Assembly: GCA_023053685.1 (NCBI GenBank) | Contig: JALIGW010000026.1 | Coordinates: 1,884,318-1,948,317, forward strand | DNA length: 64,000 nt | Origin: Diadophis punctatus similis | Lineage: Eukaryota; Chordata; Lepidosauria; Squamata; Dipsadidae | Reading direction: 5' to 3' | Part shown: positions 24,501-35,842 of the stretch, one piece after another | How the letters are laid out: each line of letters opens with the position of its first letter | How positions within the stretch are numbered: the stretch's first letter is position 1 | Notes under the pieces: model-generated | Seen by the model: the letters and a program-made list of their open reading frames with translations, nothing else | What the model was told of the DNA's origin: nothing | The model's database searches: none | Program-made: the position numbers and the translations under genes

Positions 24501-24560
24501 GTTCTCCTCTTCCTCCTCCTCCTCCTCCTCTCCACAAACCCCACTCTTTTCTAGCACTGA
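24495..24560 (+). mobile_element. truncated family P unit
   Basis: Short (TCC)n, ccacaaaccccactcttttc and ctagcactgatgatatt; lacks the gaaacgtc half. Confidence 0.5.
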
Positions 24561-24892
24561 TGATATTATGACCCCATACAAACAAATACTGTTTCAGTTT
24601 CCAAACAGCCCCCATTGGCTGACCTGTTGCTATGCCTATACATTGGCTGACCTTGTTACTAAGCCCTATTACAGGTCACGAATACACTGACAGTTTCCAC
24701 CCTCAGCTACAAAGATTCTCCTTTTAAAGAGCAAAAGAGTTAAGGGTGAAAAAAAGTTTTGTGGCACAGTTGAGGCTATCGTTACGGTCCGTGACCAAAA
24801 CCGAGGTCCCTTTTAAGAAGAGTTTGAATTTCAAATATGATTTCCTGGTCTTTAATCTGATACGAGTTTCTCTTTTGTCTGTTCCTTTTCAG

Positions 24893-25054
24893 AAGTGGAA
24901 AAGGAGCTGGGGAAGAAGATGGTGAAAAGTATGGCCAGCCCATTTTTGCAAGCTCCAGAGCTGCCCACGAAAACCAGGTCATCTCGAAAAATGGCTGAAT
25001 GGAAGGAGGTGGAGAGCTTAGAGGTGGGGCCTGCCAAAATCCCGGCAGAAACTG
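24893..25054 (+). CDS. ABL1: ABL1 exon 10: start of the C-terminal tail
   Basis: Links the kinase to the long tail: [20 protein letters not shown], then [17 protein letters not shown]. The APELPTKTR segment is a conserved proline-rich motif and matches the human [13 protein letters not shown]. Acceptor is ttttcag at 24886-24892, donor gtaagt at 25055. Length is 162 bp, one codon shorter than human, in frame; the second half is poorly conserved, as usual for this linker. Confidence 0.93.
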
Positions 25055-25084
25055 GTAAGTTTAATTCTTCTTTACCATAACTGG

Positions 25085-25200
25085 GTTCTGTCGTAAGGGT
25101 GGGCAACTCATGGACTGCCATGACGGCTGGGGATTTCTGGGAGTTGAAGTCCAGACATCTTAAAGTAGGCCAACGCTGAGAAATACTGGTTGAAGAGTAT
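25085..25200. mobile_element. remnant of the palindromic hAT-like MITE
   Basis: ggctggggatttctgggagt and tgaagtccagacatcttaaa, one arm plus part of the other. Confidence 0.5.
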
Positions 25201-25274
25201 TGTGTTAGGTGCAAGTGATCAGATCCACAGCTGTAGGGTTCAAGTTCACTATTTTAGTGTATTCTGCCTATAAT

Positions 25275-25678
25275 ACAGGGAGACTTCGACTTACAATCAT
25301 TCATTTAGTGACCAAAGTTACGACGACACTGGAAAAAAAAGACTTATGGCCGTTTTTCACACTTAACAACCGTTGCAGTCATGGTCACGTGATTAAAAAT
25401 TCATATGTTTGGCAACCGACTCATATTTATGACGGTTGCAGTGTCCCAGGGTTATGTGATCACCTTTGGCAACTTTCTGACCAGCAAAGTCAACAGGGGG
25501 AAGCCAGATTCACTTAACAACCGACTCGCTAACTTAGCAACTGCAGTGATTCAGTTAACCGCTGTGGTGTAAAAGGCCGCAAAATGGAGCAAAGCTCATT
25601 TAGCAACTGTCTTCGCTTAGCAACGGAAATACTGGGCTCAATTGTGGCCGTATGTTGAGGACTACCTGTGCAGGAGTC
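25275..25678. mobile_element. family T element, near complete
   Basis: cagggagacttcgacttaca at the left and gttgaggactacctgtgcag at the right give the inverted ends; all internal blocks are in order. Confidence 0.85.
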
Positions 25679-25853
25679 TTCCCAAGCTGATTGTAATTCC
25701 CCTTGGGAATAGATAGATAAGTTTCCATGGAACTTAGAGGGGGGCAGTTCTGCATCTTTTGTGACTATGCCACGATTCAAGGCTAATGCCCCACTTGATG
25801 CCCCCTCCCTGTCTGTTTCACATCTTGTGTCAAAATCTGTTTTTATTTTGCAG

Positions 25854-27472
25854 ACTCTACAGAGCACGAGCCGGCTGTGTCCCCTGTACTGCCGCGGAAG
25901 GAAAGGACTGCAGCCGATGGGAGTTTAAACGAAGATGACCGTTTGATCCCCAAAGACAAAAAGACCAATCTTTTTAGTGCTCTGATCAAGAAGAAAAAGA
26001 AAACGGCGCCCACCCCTCCGAAGCGGAGTAGTTCGTTCCGGGAAGTGGAGGGCCACCTGGAGCATAAAGTAGGAGGGGAGGACGATACCAAAGATAGCAA
26101 TAACGCGGGTTTGCTCGCACATCCTGCTGATTTAGAAGACCGTTCCAGGTTCCCCAACCCCAGCAACGAGGCAGCCGGCGTCGCCAATGGGACTGGGAGT
26201 TCCAGTTTGTTGACGCCAAACGTTTGGAAAAAATCGGGGTCCTCAGCCAATAATCGCCCGGGTCCCGGTGAAGAGGATGGCGGCTCAATCTCCAGCAAGC
26301 GTTTCTTGCGTTCCTGCTCCGCCTCTTGTGTTCCCCACGGGGCCAGGGATACCGAGTGGAAGTCGGTCACCCTCCCTCGGAACCCGCAGTCCATGGGGCA
26401 CCAGTTTGACTCGTCCACCTTTGGGGGCCACAAGAGCGAAAAGCCTGCCCTGCCTCGGAAGCGAGCCAGCGAGGTCAAGGCTGACCTGGTCAGCAGGGGA
26501 ATGGTCACCTCGGGTCCTCGGCTGCTGAAGAAAAACGAGGAAACGCTGGAAGAGACTTCCAAAGAGACTGAGTGTACCCCGGGATCCAGCCCATCCACCC
26601 TCACCCCTAAACTCACCCGGAGGCAGCCTTTGCTTCCTTCTGCTTCTGGGGGTCCATCGGTTGAGCAGATCACCGTAGGTAAAGCCACCCTGGGCATCTT
26701 TACTGGCAAAGCCCTGGGCGAAGAGTCCCGTCTACGAAAGTTGAAGCCGGCTCCGGAGAAGGAGAAAGGGAAGCTGTCGAAGCTCAAACCTGCCCCACTT
26801 CCTCCGATCTTGAACTTGGGTAAAAATAGCAAGGGTGGTTTTGGGACCAGTCACGAAGGACCAGAAGGGTCCCTGGCCAAGAGCAAGCAGACAGTAGTGG
26901 CTGCGGAGTCCGTAAATGCTGAGACTCCCAAGTCCTGTTTATCCGCCGAGGGAAGCAAAAAGCCACTGATGTCCTCCTTACCAAAGTCTCCCTCGTCTGC
27001 CAAGCTGCTCTTCGGCTCCCCTTCTCCATCGCCCCCCACCGTCTCGTCAGCTCTGACTGCAGACCAACCTGTCTCCACGGCCTTCATCCCCCTGATTTCC
27101 ACCCGGGTGTCCCTGCGGAAGACCCGCCAACCACCCGAGAAGATAGCGAGCGGCACCGTCACGAAGGGAACAGTCCTGGAGAGCTCGGACGCCCTGCGGA
27201 CCGCTATCAACAAGAACTCGGAACAGATGGTCAGCCACAGCGCCGTCCTGGAAGCGGGCAAGAACCTGTACACCTTCTGTGTCAACTACGTGGACTCGAT
27301 CCAGCAGATGCGGAATAAGTTTGCTTTCCGAGAGGCCATCAACAAACTGGAGAACAGCCTCCGGGAGCTTCAGATCTGCCCTGCCACGGTTGGTGGAGGT
27401 CCGGCCACCACCCCAGATTTTAGCAAATTGCTCGGCTCGGTCAAAGAAATCAGCGATATTGTCCAGAGGTAG
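25854..27472 (+). CDS. ABL1: ABL1 exon 11: nuclear signals, proline-rich tail, F-actin-binding domain
   Basis: The large last exon is open to the TAG at 27470-27472 (about 538 residues, some 60 fewer than human). In order: [15 protein letters not shown]; a lysine-rich nuclear localisation signal next to a PxxP Crk/Nck site ([19 protein letters not shown]); [20 protein letters not shown]; the 14-3-3-type site KSVTLPRN; a conserved [20 protein letters not shown] block; a diverged Pro/Ser/Lys middle; [20 protein letters not shown]; and the C-terminal helical F-actin-binding domain with the leucine-rich export signal ([10 protein letters not shown]) and the terminal [11 protein letters not shown]. 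Acceptor is ttgcag at 25848-25853. The middle third differs most from mammals, consistent with weak constraint there. Confidence 0.98.
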
Positions 27473-29425
27473 CAGAAGTGGAGAGATCATCGGTGACCAT
27501 GTTAGATGGAGCCGACCCAAGACATTTTGATTTTTTTGGGACAAAACAATGGACCTCACACCTCAGAGAGACAACACACCTCAGAGAGACAACACACCTC
27601 AGAGAGACTTAGCCATGTGGACTGTATCTTAGTGGTCCTCTGGGATTGTCCAAGACCGTCAACTTTGAGCCTTCCAGGTGTTGCGTTGCTTGGATGGCTC
27701 TCACCCTCAGGATATGCTCATCCGTGGCTCCTCACAACCACCTTGTGAAACAAGAACCCCCTCCCCATACACCTCCCCTCCCCCAATCCATCTTTCTCAT
27801 CTGGAATTTCCCCTCCGTTGGCTTCTTAACTCGGGGACGTCCAAATCTTGTGAAGCTGAACTGGCCTTAACGTTGCATCGTTTGGGGCGTTCTAAACTAA
27901 TGCTTTGCTTGCGTTCAGTGTGAGCTTTGGCGTTGAAAGCGGGGCCTGCGGGACAACACTTGTCTCTAGACCAAATTGATGGCAGGGATCTCTCTGGGTT
28001 GCTTCCCTTAGCCCTCTTTGCACATTGCCAGGTGCGGAAGATCAGGTTCGCGCGCAAAGGTTCAATTAAGCTACTCTGTTGCTAAAAGCCCATGCGCAGG
28101 AATCTTCTCAGGAAACCTGCTAGAAGTCCGATAAGGGTCAACGGGATTCAAGAGAGGTTGGCCTTAGTGCGTAGGGATTCTAGGCTGATGCCTCTTTTCA
28201 CTCCACCACCCCCAGGTTCTGCCACTCCTTCTACACACACGGGTGCGTTCTCACACCCCATTTTCTCTCTCAATCTTTCTATCACCCTCCTGTCCCCTGC
28301 AGACTTCGGTCTGAAATTTGGCAGGGCTCTTATGAGGATCAACCAAAGCAACTGCCCTTTCCGTCTGACACCCCACCCCCACTCCCCCGCCCCGGATAAA
28401 GGAAGGACTACATAAACAGTTTTAATCCCTCCCCTCACACCCCTTTCTTTCAAGCGGTAGCCTCAGTTGCTTTGGGAGAGAGAAGAGGCGATTAAAGCTT
28501 CCACTCAAAGCAAGCTTGTACCAATTTGGGTCATTGGGAATTTGCACATCTTTTTCTTTCTTTCTTTTTTCTTTTTCCCCTTTTGGAAGGGAGGTTGCCC
28601 TGTGTCACTCCGCCTGAGTCCACGCACAACCAGGAGGTCATCCGCTGCTTCTCTTGCATGATTCACTCCGCTGGCCCCGACAGGGAATCCTTCTGCACTT
28701 CTGGGATGTGATCATCCCCCCCCCCCCCCCGTGGCGAAACCATAAAAATGTGGGAGCAGGGAAACCTTGGGAGGGGGTGAGGTTGGAGGGGGAGCTTTGT
28801 CATTCGAAACAAATTTGGGACATTCGATTCACTGCCTCCCTTACGCCAGGCATCTCCACCCGAAAACCTTTTTAATTATTATTTTTCCCCCGCAAGCAGT
28901 GGTGACAAATGTGGATGCAGTCTTTGCTGGCATGCTCAGTGTACCAGGCTGCTCTTGTGTGTTGTGGTCAGCCTAACGGGGGGGGGGGATTTTAACTGTG
29001 ATTTTAAGCTTTGAAAGAATGGAGGTGAAGGGGAAGCTGCCCCTCAATTTACAGAAGCTTGGATATTTCCAGAAGGGTACAAAGACTTTTGTGAATAATC
29101 TCTCGCTGTAATATAGACGATGTGCATATCGCAGTATTAACGCCTTTTGTAAGCCCTGCCTTTCCGCGTGTAAAATAGCTGCCACTTTTTAATTCTTAAT
29201 TTCTAGAATACTCAACAGGGGAGGGGGTTTATTTCCCCCCCCACCCTCTTCTTCCTCTCTAGCTTATGTTTGTCCAATCCAGGACCTTTTTAAGAGATCT
29301 TTTCACCCATTCTCCTTCTCCACTACCACCACTTTACATGCGTTCTTTCGAAGGATTCCAGATGGTTATTTCTTAGTCTTTGTTTTGTTTTGTTTTTAAA
29401 TAAATTGAACGTTCGAGAAAAGAAT
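27473..29425 (+). other. ABL1: ABL1 3' UTR (inferred end)
   Basis: Runs from the stop codon to the AATAAA at 29399. Free of interspersed repeats over nearly 2 kb, in sharp contrast to the flanks, which supports transcribed, constrained sequence. Contains an 18-bp minisatellite at 27555-27610 (three copies of acacctcagagagacaac), C runs at 28718-28731 and a G run near 28978. The ORFs here are not conserved. Confidence 0.7.
29399..29404 (+). promoter_or_regulatory. candidate poly(A) signal of ABL1
   Basis: AATAAA in the context tttttaaataaattgaac, about 1.93 kb after the stop, close to the distance expected for ABL1 3' UTRs. It is the last such signal before repeat-rich DNA resumes. Confidence 0.6.
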
Positions 29426-29775
29426 GGAGGGGGCTTTCTCGCATTCAGAACTGAGCCACAAGTCGGGGCCACGGATTGGTAGCCTGGCGTTTGTCACGGG
29501 GGAAGCGAATGGCTGAGAATTTTAAAAACTTGCTGAAGCAGAGTTGGCAGAGGGGTGAGAGCCATCTACAAACACTGTTTAGAGAAAAACTAAACCCAGG
29601 TTAACAAGCCATAGTTCCTGGGCCTGCAGACTGTGATAACGTTTGGGAAGTTGTGCCTTAGGCTGTGAGCATAGCAAAGAGGCCAAAGGACCATAAACTA
29701 TACGATGAACAGTTGAGGAAACTTCTTGTAGTCTAGTCTAATGAAGAGAGGGACTGGAGGGGACATGATAGGGGG
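29426..29775. other. intergenic, with a short CR1 fragment at the end
   Basis: A small sense CR1 piece lies at about 29695-29770 (gaggaaacttcttgtagtct, gacatgatag). The rest is unassigned. Confidence 0.4.
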
Positions 29776-29779
29776 GGAC

Positions 29780-29935
29780 ATTCTTTCTCCTCCCCCTCTT
29801 CCTTCTTTCCTTCATTTTCCTTCTCTTTGCTTCCTTCTCCTCCTCCTTCTCCTTCTCTGCTTTCTCCTCTTCTTCCTCTCCTCTCTTCTCTGCTCCCCTC
29901 CCCCCTTCCTCCTCCTCTTCCTCCTCCCTCCATGG
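29780..29935. repeat. pyrimidine-rich tract
   Basis: CCTTCT-type tract followed at 29940 by ctaatagaatgggtgggacc; the same tail (ctaatagaataggtgggacc) follows the tract ending at 31235. Confidence 0.85.
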
Positions 29936-29989
29936 TCCCCTCTAATAGAATGGGTGGGACCGAATCCTAACTCACCCACCCTCTCGAAA

Positions 29990-30680
29990 TTAATATTTCC
30001 TCGATGCCCCACAAGCCAGCAAAACCCCAAACCACTGAGAAATATTTCCCATCTCCGGAGGCTCCAAGGATGCTCTTATTAAGACAAGCACCAATCTTAG
30101 ATGAGGTGACGTTAACGCTTTCAATATTTGCCCAAATCACGGCTTGCAGGCAACAGTCTGCTTCATTCCTGGCTTAGCAAGCAATGACTCCAGTTCCATT
30201 TTCTCTCTTCCACCGGACCCCCTCCCAAGCCCCAGGGAGTCTTAATTAAACCAGGGCTCCATGAATCTTGGCAAAACCTTTGTTTATTGCGCTGCTCTGG
30301 CCACGGCTAAGGGAAGTCGGCTGGAGATTTGAAGCTGGCCAATTAGCCCGTTTCTTTTCGAACCAAGTCCAGTTTGCAAACATCGGTTGGTCGCAGCTCG
30401 ATAGAAAATTGACAGGGCAAATATTTATGAAGGCTCTGAACATTTGGGGGGGGGAGGGGGAGAAAGCCTAGGGGGCGAGGCCCAAGAAAGTCAATAAAGT
30501 TTCCTGCAGCTTTGCCATTCCAGATGACATGGGGCAGAGGTAATTCTTTGAAGTCGGGCAAGAGAGGGAAACTGAGGCTGCAGCGCTGCTTGTAAGGATG
30601 TTTCTGCCTTTTCAAAACTGGTCCTGCCTTACGGACACGTTTGCCCCTAAGTAGCTTTGCTGCTTTATGGTTTGGGAAAA
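29990..30680. other. intergenic single-copy-like block
   Basis: No repeat family seen between the two pyrimidine tracts. Contains A/T-rich homeobox- or forkhead-like motifs (taattaaacc, tgtttattg). It could be a conserved non-coding element; this is a guess from its non-repetitive nature. Confidence 0.35.
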
Positions 30681-30689
30681 TAATCTAAA

Positions 30690-31235
30690 CTTTCTTCTTC
30701 TTCTTCTTCTTCTTCTTCTTCTTCTTCTTCTTCTTCTTCTTCTTCTTCTTCTTCTTCTTCTTCTTCTTCTTCTTCTTCTTCTTCTTCTTCTTCTTCTTCT
30801 TCTCCTCCTCCTCCTCCTCCTCCTCCTCCTCCTCCTCCTCCTCCACCCTCCCGTGCTCCTCTTCTCTTCCCCTGTCCCTCTCTCCCCTCTCTCTCCTCCC
30901 TTCTTTCTTTCTTTTCTCTCTCTCTTTCTTCCTCCTTTCTTCTCCTGCTCCTCCTCCCCTTCCTTGTCCTCTCCTCCCTCCTCCCTCCTCTGTCCTCCTT
31001 TCTTCTTCCTCTCCTCTCTCTCTCCTCCTCCTTTCTTCTCCCTCTCCTCCTTCTGATCCTCCTTCCCCTTCTCCCTTTTCTCTCCTCCCTCCTCCTCCTC
31101 TGTCCTCCTTTCTTCTCCCTCTCCTCTCTCTCTCCTCTTCCTCCTCCTCCTCCTCCTCCCTCCTCCTGATCCTCCTTCCCCTTCCCCTCCCTTTTCTCTC
31201 CTCCCTCCCTCCCCTTCCACCCCTCCTCCCCCTTT
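30690..31235. repeat. (TTC)n then (TCC)n and long pyrimidine tract
   Basis: About 37 TTC triplets (30692-30802) switch to TCC (30803-30843), followed by 390 bp of degenerate C/T. Minus-strand Arg-rich and plus-strand Leu-rich frames are artefacts of the repeat. Confidence 0.95.
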
Positions 31236-31555
31236 CCCAGGAAGTCCTAATAGAATAGGTGGGACCTGAATCCTGACTGACCCATCCTTAATCGGCATTT
31301 AGATTGCCTTACCATTAAATCACCACTCCCATGGCTTCAGACTTTGTTCTTCCCGAGTTTCTAAACCTTACAACTGGGAAACCACTTTTGACATTCCCTG
31401 GGAGCCTCTTGTCAGTACGGGCTTCAGTGAACAAACCTTGTTTCCTGTCCCCTGCTGAAACGATGGCTGGATTTCTACATCCTGGGCAATCACAGTTCTC
31501 CCATCCCCTTGTCTAATATGCTGGTTCTAATTCATTCACAAAACTAAACCTATAT
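31236..31555. other. intergenic, nothing recognised
   Basis: Begins with the ctaatagaataggtgggacc block shared with 29940. No gene. Confidence 0.4.
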
Positions 31556-31559
31556 ACCT

Positions 31560-31583
31560 AGCAAGAAAGAAAGAAAGAAAGAC

Positions 31584-31630
<47 letters not shown>

Positions 31631-31634
31631 GAAA

Positions 31635-31706
<72 letters not shown>
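31560..31706. repeat. (AAAG)n microsatellite
   Basis: About 36 near-perfect AAAG units, one interruption near 31630. Confidence 0.98.
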
Positions 31707-31707
<1 letters not shown>

Positions 31708-32290
31708 CTTATCTTAGGGTTTGTGTTCTCAGTGCAGGAAGCCAGCATCAGGCCTGTAACTTAACACAAATCAGTCGATGCATTTACACGACACGCTAAC
31801 CATGGTTAACGGTAGCTATTGAGCGCGTTTTGCATTGTGCAAATCTAGCCTTCTTGTTTAGATTATCGACCGGCTTATTGTGCGACTCGGAAGATGGGTT
31901 AATCCAAAAAATCAGTTTAATGGCGAGGCTTTCTTTCCTCTTGTGTCTTTTTATCCCTCTCTATTTTTTTTTTAATTAAAATAATGTCAGGGAACCGAAT
32001 AGAGAGTCAGTCATGCCTGGCCTCTATCTCTCCCAGTGGACTTCTAAGGAGAGAAATGAAGGGGAGTCCAAACAATGCTGGTTTGCCCCCACCACCCACC
32101 CACCCAAAATGACACACAAAAATAGCACTGAATTTGCAAACTCCACCACCCTACCCAGCTCAAGTTTGGCGTTTCCAAATTCAATTACCGGCAACATGCC
32201 TTATTTTGAAAGTTCTTAAACAAAGCTTTCTTTTTTCATTATCCTTTTGTTGATGCACCTGTGGGTTTACCTGCCTGTGTCCCTCACTTT
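31707..32290. other. intergenic, nothing recognised
   Basis: No exon or repeat family identified. Confidence 0.4.
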
Positions 32291-32299
32291 TTTTTAATC

Positions 32300-32760
32300 A
32301 GATTTTTATCCCACCTTTATTACTTTATAGGGTAATTCAAAGCGGTGAACATACCTAATAGTCCTTCCTCCTCCTATTTTCCCCGCAATGACAACCCTGT
32401 GAGGGGGGCTGGGCTGAGAGAGAGAGAGAGAGACTGGCTCAAAGTCAGCCAGGTGGCTTTCATGCCTAAGACGGGACTAGAACTCACAGTCTCCTGGTGA
32501 TTGGCCCAAAGTCAGCCAGGTGGCTTTCATGCGTAAGACGGGACTACAATTCACCGTCTCCTGGTGATTGGCTCAAAGTCACCCAACTGGCTATCATGCC
32601 TAAGATGGAACTAGAACTTACGTCTCCTGGTGATTGGCCCAAACTCACCCAGGTGTCTTTCATGCCTAAGATTCAACTAGAACTCACCATCTCCTGGTGA
32701 TTGGCCCAAACTCACCCAGGTGGCTTCCACACCTTCTCTGCAAAATTAACCTTTTCATTT
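32300..32760 (-). mobile_element. tRNA-SINE, antisense, with an internal ~65-bp segment in about five copies
   Basis: SINE body (tttttatcccacctttatta, ccgcaatgacaaccctgtga) followed by tandem copies of the gcctaagacgggactagaac / ctcctggtgattggcccaaa segment at about 32465, 32525, 32590 and 32655, the last partial. Confidence 0.85.
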
Positions 32761-33655
32761 CTCGGTTATTAGTTGCCCAAGTTGGGGCAGCAGTTCAAAT
32801 CTAGCCACACACACCCCAACCATGTGATCAAAGCCAGACGCAATGTGACAGCCCTGCATTACCACGGTGGGAGACAACATTAAAAACTGCTCATCGTTTT
32901 CTCTCTTCGACAAAAGCTTTAATAATGTTTCAGGAAAGTTGTTCCTTCGGTAATGAAATTGTAGGACCTCTTGCAATCTTCAGATCTGCTGAATGTACAA
33001 AGGTGGGATAGTATTAGCTCCTTTGGACGAAAGGGTGGGTGACAGATGGCATCCCTTTTAGAATTTAACCCAGTTTGGGGCAGCAAATGATCAAATTTCT
33101 AATCACTCTGTTCCCACCTCTGTTTACTTAGTCAACAGTCCTGTTCTTCACAATTATTGTCTTCTGCTTCTTCTCCAGAGGCATTTTAAGTGATTAGCTT
33201 TCAGCCACTTTTCCAGTTTCCAACACTGCCAAAGCTTAAAATAAAGTGGCTGCAAAAAGTCTAAAGAGAGGGAAGGATCAGATTTAAAATTGTGCTTTGA
33301 TGCTTGTTCCGTGGTCTGGAGGAAGGATTGGGCGACCCTTTAAAAAAAATTAGAGGTTATCAGAGTTGGGAGAGCCGTGAATTGTGGTTCGGATAGCATG
33401 CCTCTCCCAGTTTTCAAAAATAGACTGGACAACGTTTTGCACGATAAAGTTCAAATAAATGCAGATTTTTAAAGAATCGTTTTAGGCGCGCCATCCTAAG
33501 GATTCGGAATAAATATAAAATAAGTCTCTTTCCTAGGTTATCTCTTTGGTTGTCACCAAAACATGGGACAAAGAAAGATGACGATGGGTCTGGAGGCTAA
33601 ATTGTAGGATGAATGGTTGGAGAAAGTGGATCGGTCCAACATAATGACAGAAAGC
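32761..33655. other. intergenic, nothing recognised
   Basis: No conserved exon found on either strand. Confidence 0.4.
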
Positions 33656-33898
33656 ATTGGGGAGACATGATAGAATCTTCCAATATTTGAGGGGCTGCCA
33701 CAGAGAAGAGGAGGGGGTCCACCTATTCTCCAAAGCACCTGAAGGCAACAGATGGAAACTAATCAAGGGGAGATCCCATCTAAAACTAAGGAGAAATTTC
33801 CTAACCATGAGAACAATTAATCTGTCTCAAATGGTGTAGGAACTCCTGCTTGAGCAGGGGGTTGGACTAGATGACCTACAAGGTCCCTTCCAACTCTA
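33656..33898 (+). mobile_element. CR1 3' fragment, sense
   Basis: gggagacatgatagaatctt through gttggactagatgacctaca and ccttccaactcta; followed by (TTTA)n and an antisense fragment (33899-34120: atatgccgccctactcccag) of another repeat also present at 7530. Confidence 0.8.
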
Positions 33899-34149
33899 TT
33901 TATTTATTTATTTATTTTGCAATTCTTATATGCCGCCCTACTCCCAGAGGGACTCAGGGCGGCGTACAGCATATACAAGAACAGCAATAGTATAATTCAA
34001 AAATACGGTCGTAAAAAACAATTTTTAAAAATAGGAAAAGAAACCAACAAACGCCATTCATGCGAAGGGGGAGACTGAGATGTTCAATAATCTCTCACCC
34101 TGCCTGCAGGAAGAGCCATGTCTTAATAATAAATCTAATCAATGGAAGA

Positions 34150-34292
34150 GCTTGCTTCCAGAAGTTGTGGGTGCTTCATCCCTGGAGTTTTCAAAAATAG
34201 ATGGGACAACTCTGGAATGGTATAGAGTTTCCTGCTGGACCAGTGGGTTGGACTAGAAGACCTCTGGGGTCCCTTCCGTGACTTTATATTTC
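34150..34292 (+). mobile_element. CR1 3' end fragment, sense
   Basis: gcttgcttccagaagttgtg through gttggactagaagacctctg. Confidence 0.75.
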
Positions 34293-34832
34293 AAGAGAAT
34301 GAAGCCGGGGAGGGAGAACGTTGCAACTGGAGTAAAAATAGACCCCCGAGAGCTCTAATCCATTAAAAGCAATACTTTGATGGACAGTTAGTGGACTCCA
34401 GCAATATAGACGCCTTTAAAGCAGCCTTGACAAGCAGAGACAGGGGTGGGCAACACCCCCCCTCCCTTGGCATCGCCTGCAGAGAAGCATTGAAAATGGA
34501 AGTTGCTTTTTCCAGTTACTCACGTCCAGAATAATGCTAGAAAAGTGCATCCCACCATCGGTGGGGGGGGGAGAAAACCCCCATTTTTCCTTTCTCCCGT
34601 CCATTAATGCCAACGTCCCTTCAGCCACAACTTTCGCATGACAGTCACGGGATCAAGAATATAATTTCATTTCTTCGTTGCGGGAGGGGGATGCCTCAAA
34701 AAGACTCCCCAGCCGGGCGACTTCACCTCTGACAATTCCTCCTTCGACACGAGCCAGAAAAATAATATGAATTTCATAAAAAAAGAAGCTGCTTCATCTT
34801 TTGCGGCACAGAGAAGCCTCTAGGTCTGGAAA
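34293..34832. other. intergenic, nothing recognised
   Basis: G run near 34560. No gene. Confidence 0.4.
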
Positions 34833-34836
34833 TATG

Positions 34837-35149
34837 CCGTGTTTCCCTGAAAATAAGACCCTGTCTTATATATTTTTTGAACCCCGAAATAAGCGCTTGG
34901 CCTTATTTTGGGGGAGGTCTTATTATTTTGGGGCGCATGGAGCAAGACGGGGCTCCTCTTGCCGTCTTACCTGATTTCCAGCTCTGTCTCCCTAACCCTA
35001 ACCAGAGGAAATGGCGGGGACCAGCTGCGCATGCATTTAAATATTTTCAGGGAGGGCTTATTTTCCGCGGAGGGCTAATTTTTTGGGGAAGGGTTATTTT
35101 TGGAGGAGGGCTTATTTTCGGGGGATGTCTTATTTTAGGGGAAACACGG
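34837..35149. mobile_element. 313-bp MITE with near-perfect ~23-bp inverted ends
   Basis: Left end ccgtgtttccctgaaaataa; the right end ttattttaggggaaacacgg is its complement apart from one shift. TATG flanks both sides (34833-34836 and 35150-35153), a likely target duplication containing TA. Internally it repeats the ggcttattttnggggg module several times. No coding capacity. Confidence 0.8.
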
Positions 35150-35221
35150 TATGCATTAATTTGCTTCCTCGAATAATGATCATACTTTGCTTTTATTTCT
35201 CTCACTTTTGGAGTGTAGCAA

Positions 35222-35252
<31 letters not shown>

Positions 35253-35262
35253 TGTATGTGTA
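35222..35262. repeat. (ATGT)n microsatellite
   Basis: Nine TATG units. Confidence 0.95.
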
Positions 35263-35842
35263 TATGTATATGTGCAGAGAGTTCTGGGGGCTGGGTCTTG
35301 CAAGCATGGGGAAAGGTTGGGAAGGAGGAAATTAATTTGAATGATCTGGGAATTAATTCATTGAATTCACCCGGAACGCCAAATTACCAAGCTGATATTT
35401 CTCAGGACTGACCTAAGAATCAAAAATGTGCTGGTTCTTGGCCGCTCTCGCTTATGGAGAGTGCATATATTAGAAAAACACACACACACCCCCAACGCAT
35501 GTTCACCAGGGCAAAGAATGCAGGAGGAAGGTTTATTTGATAGGAAGATGCTTGCTAAGCAAACCGCTGTTAAAAACAAAAAAGCAAGCTGGCCAAAACA
35601 AAAAATAGAAAGAGAGCTGAGGTTGGGGGAAATGTGTCCAAAATATGGGAAAGAATGCAAAGTGCAAGCAGTCTGCAGGTTTTTCCAGTTGTGTTTTTTT
35701 TTTTAAATATAAGCAAAATGTTGGAAAATGGGAAAGTGGCTGAAACTGATCAGATTTCGTTCACCTTAAATAAAAGAGACTACGTCCACCAGATTGGTCA
35801 GGCCGTCCAAAAAGCTTCCTGTGATAGAACATAAAACATACA
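35263..35842. other. intergenic, nothing recognised
   Basis: No gene or family found. Confidence 0.4.

Noticed and set aside
25843..26832. 329-codon minus-strand frame opposite ABL1 exon 11
   Set aside because: Shadow of the GC-rich conserved ABL1 exon; no homologue recognised.
25854..27472. ABL2 (ARG) instead of ABL1
   Set aside because: QRFP and FIBCD1 neighbours, the [17 protein letters not shown] motif and the [11 protein letters not shown] terminus fit ABL1.
27047..27559. 170-codon minus-strand frame opposite the actin-binding domain
   Set aside because: Shadow frame of ABL1.
30612..31298. 228-codon Arg/Glu-rich minus-strand frame and 129-codon Leu-rich plus-strand frame
   Set aside because: Translation of (TTC)n/(TCC)n microsatellite; no splice sites or conserved domain.
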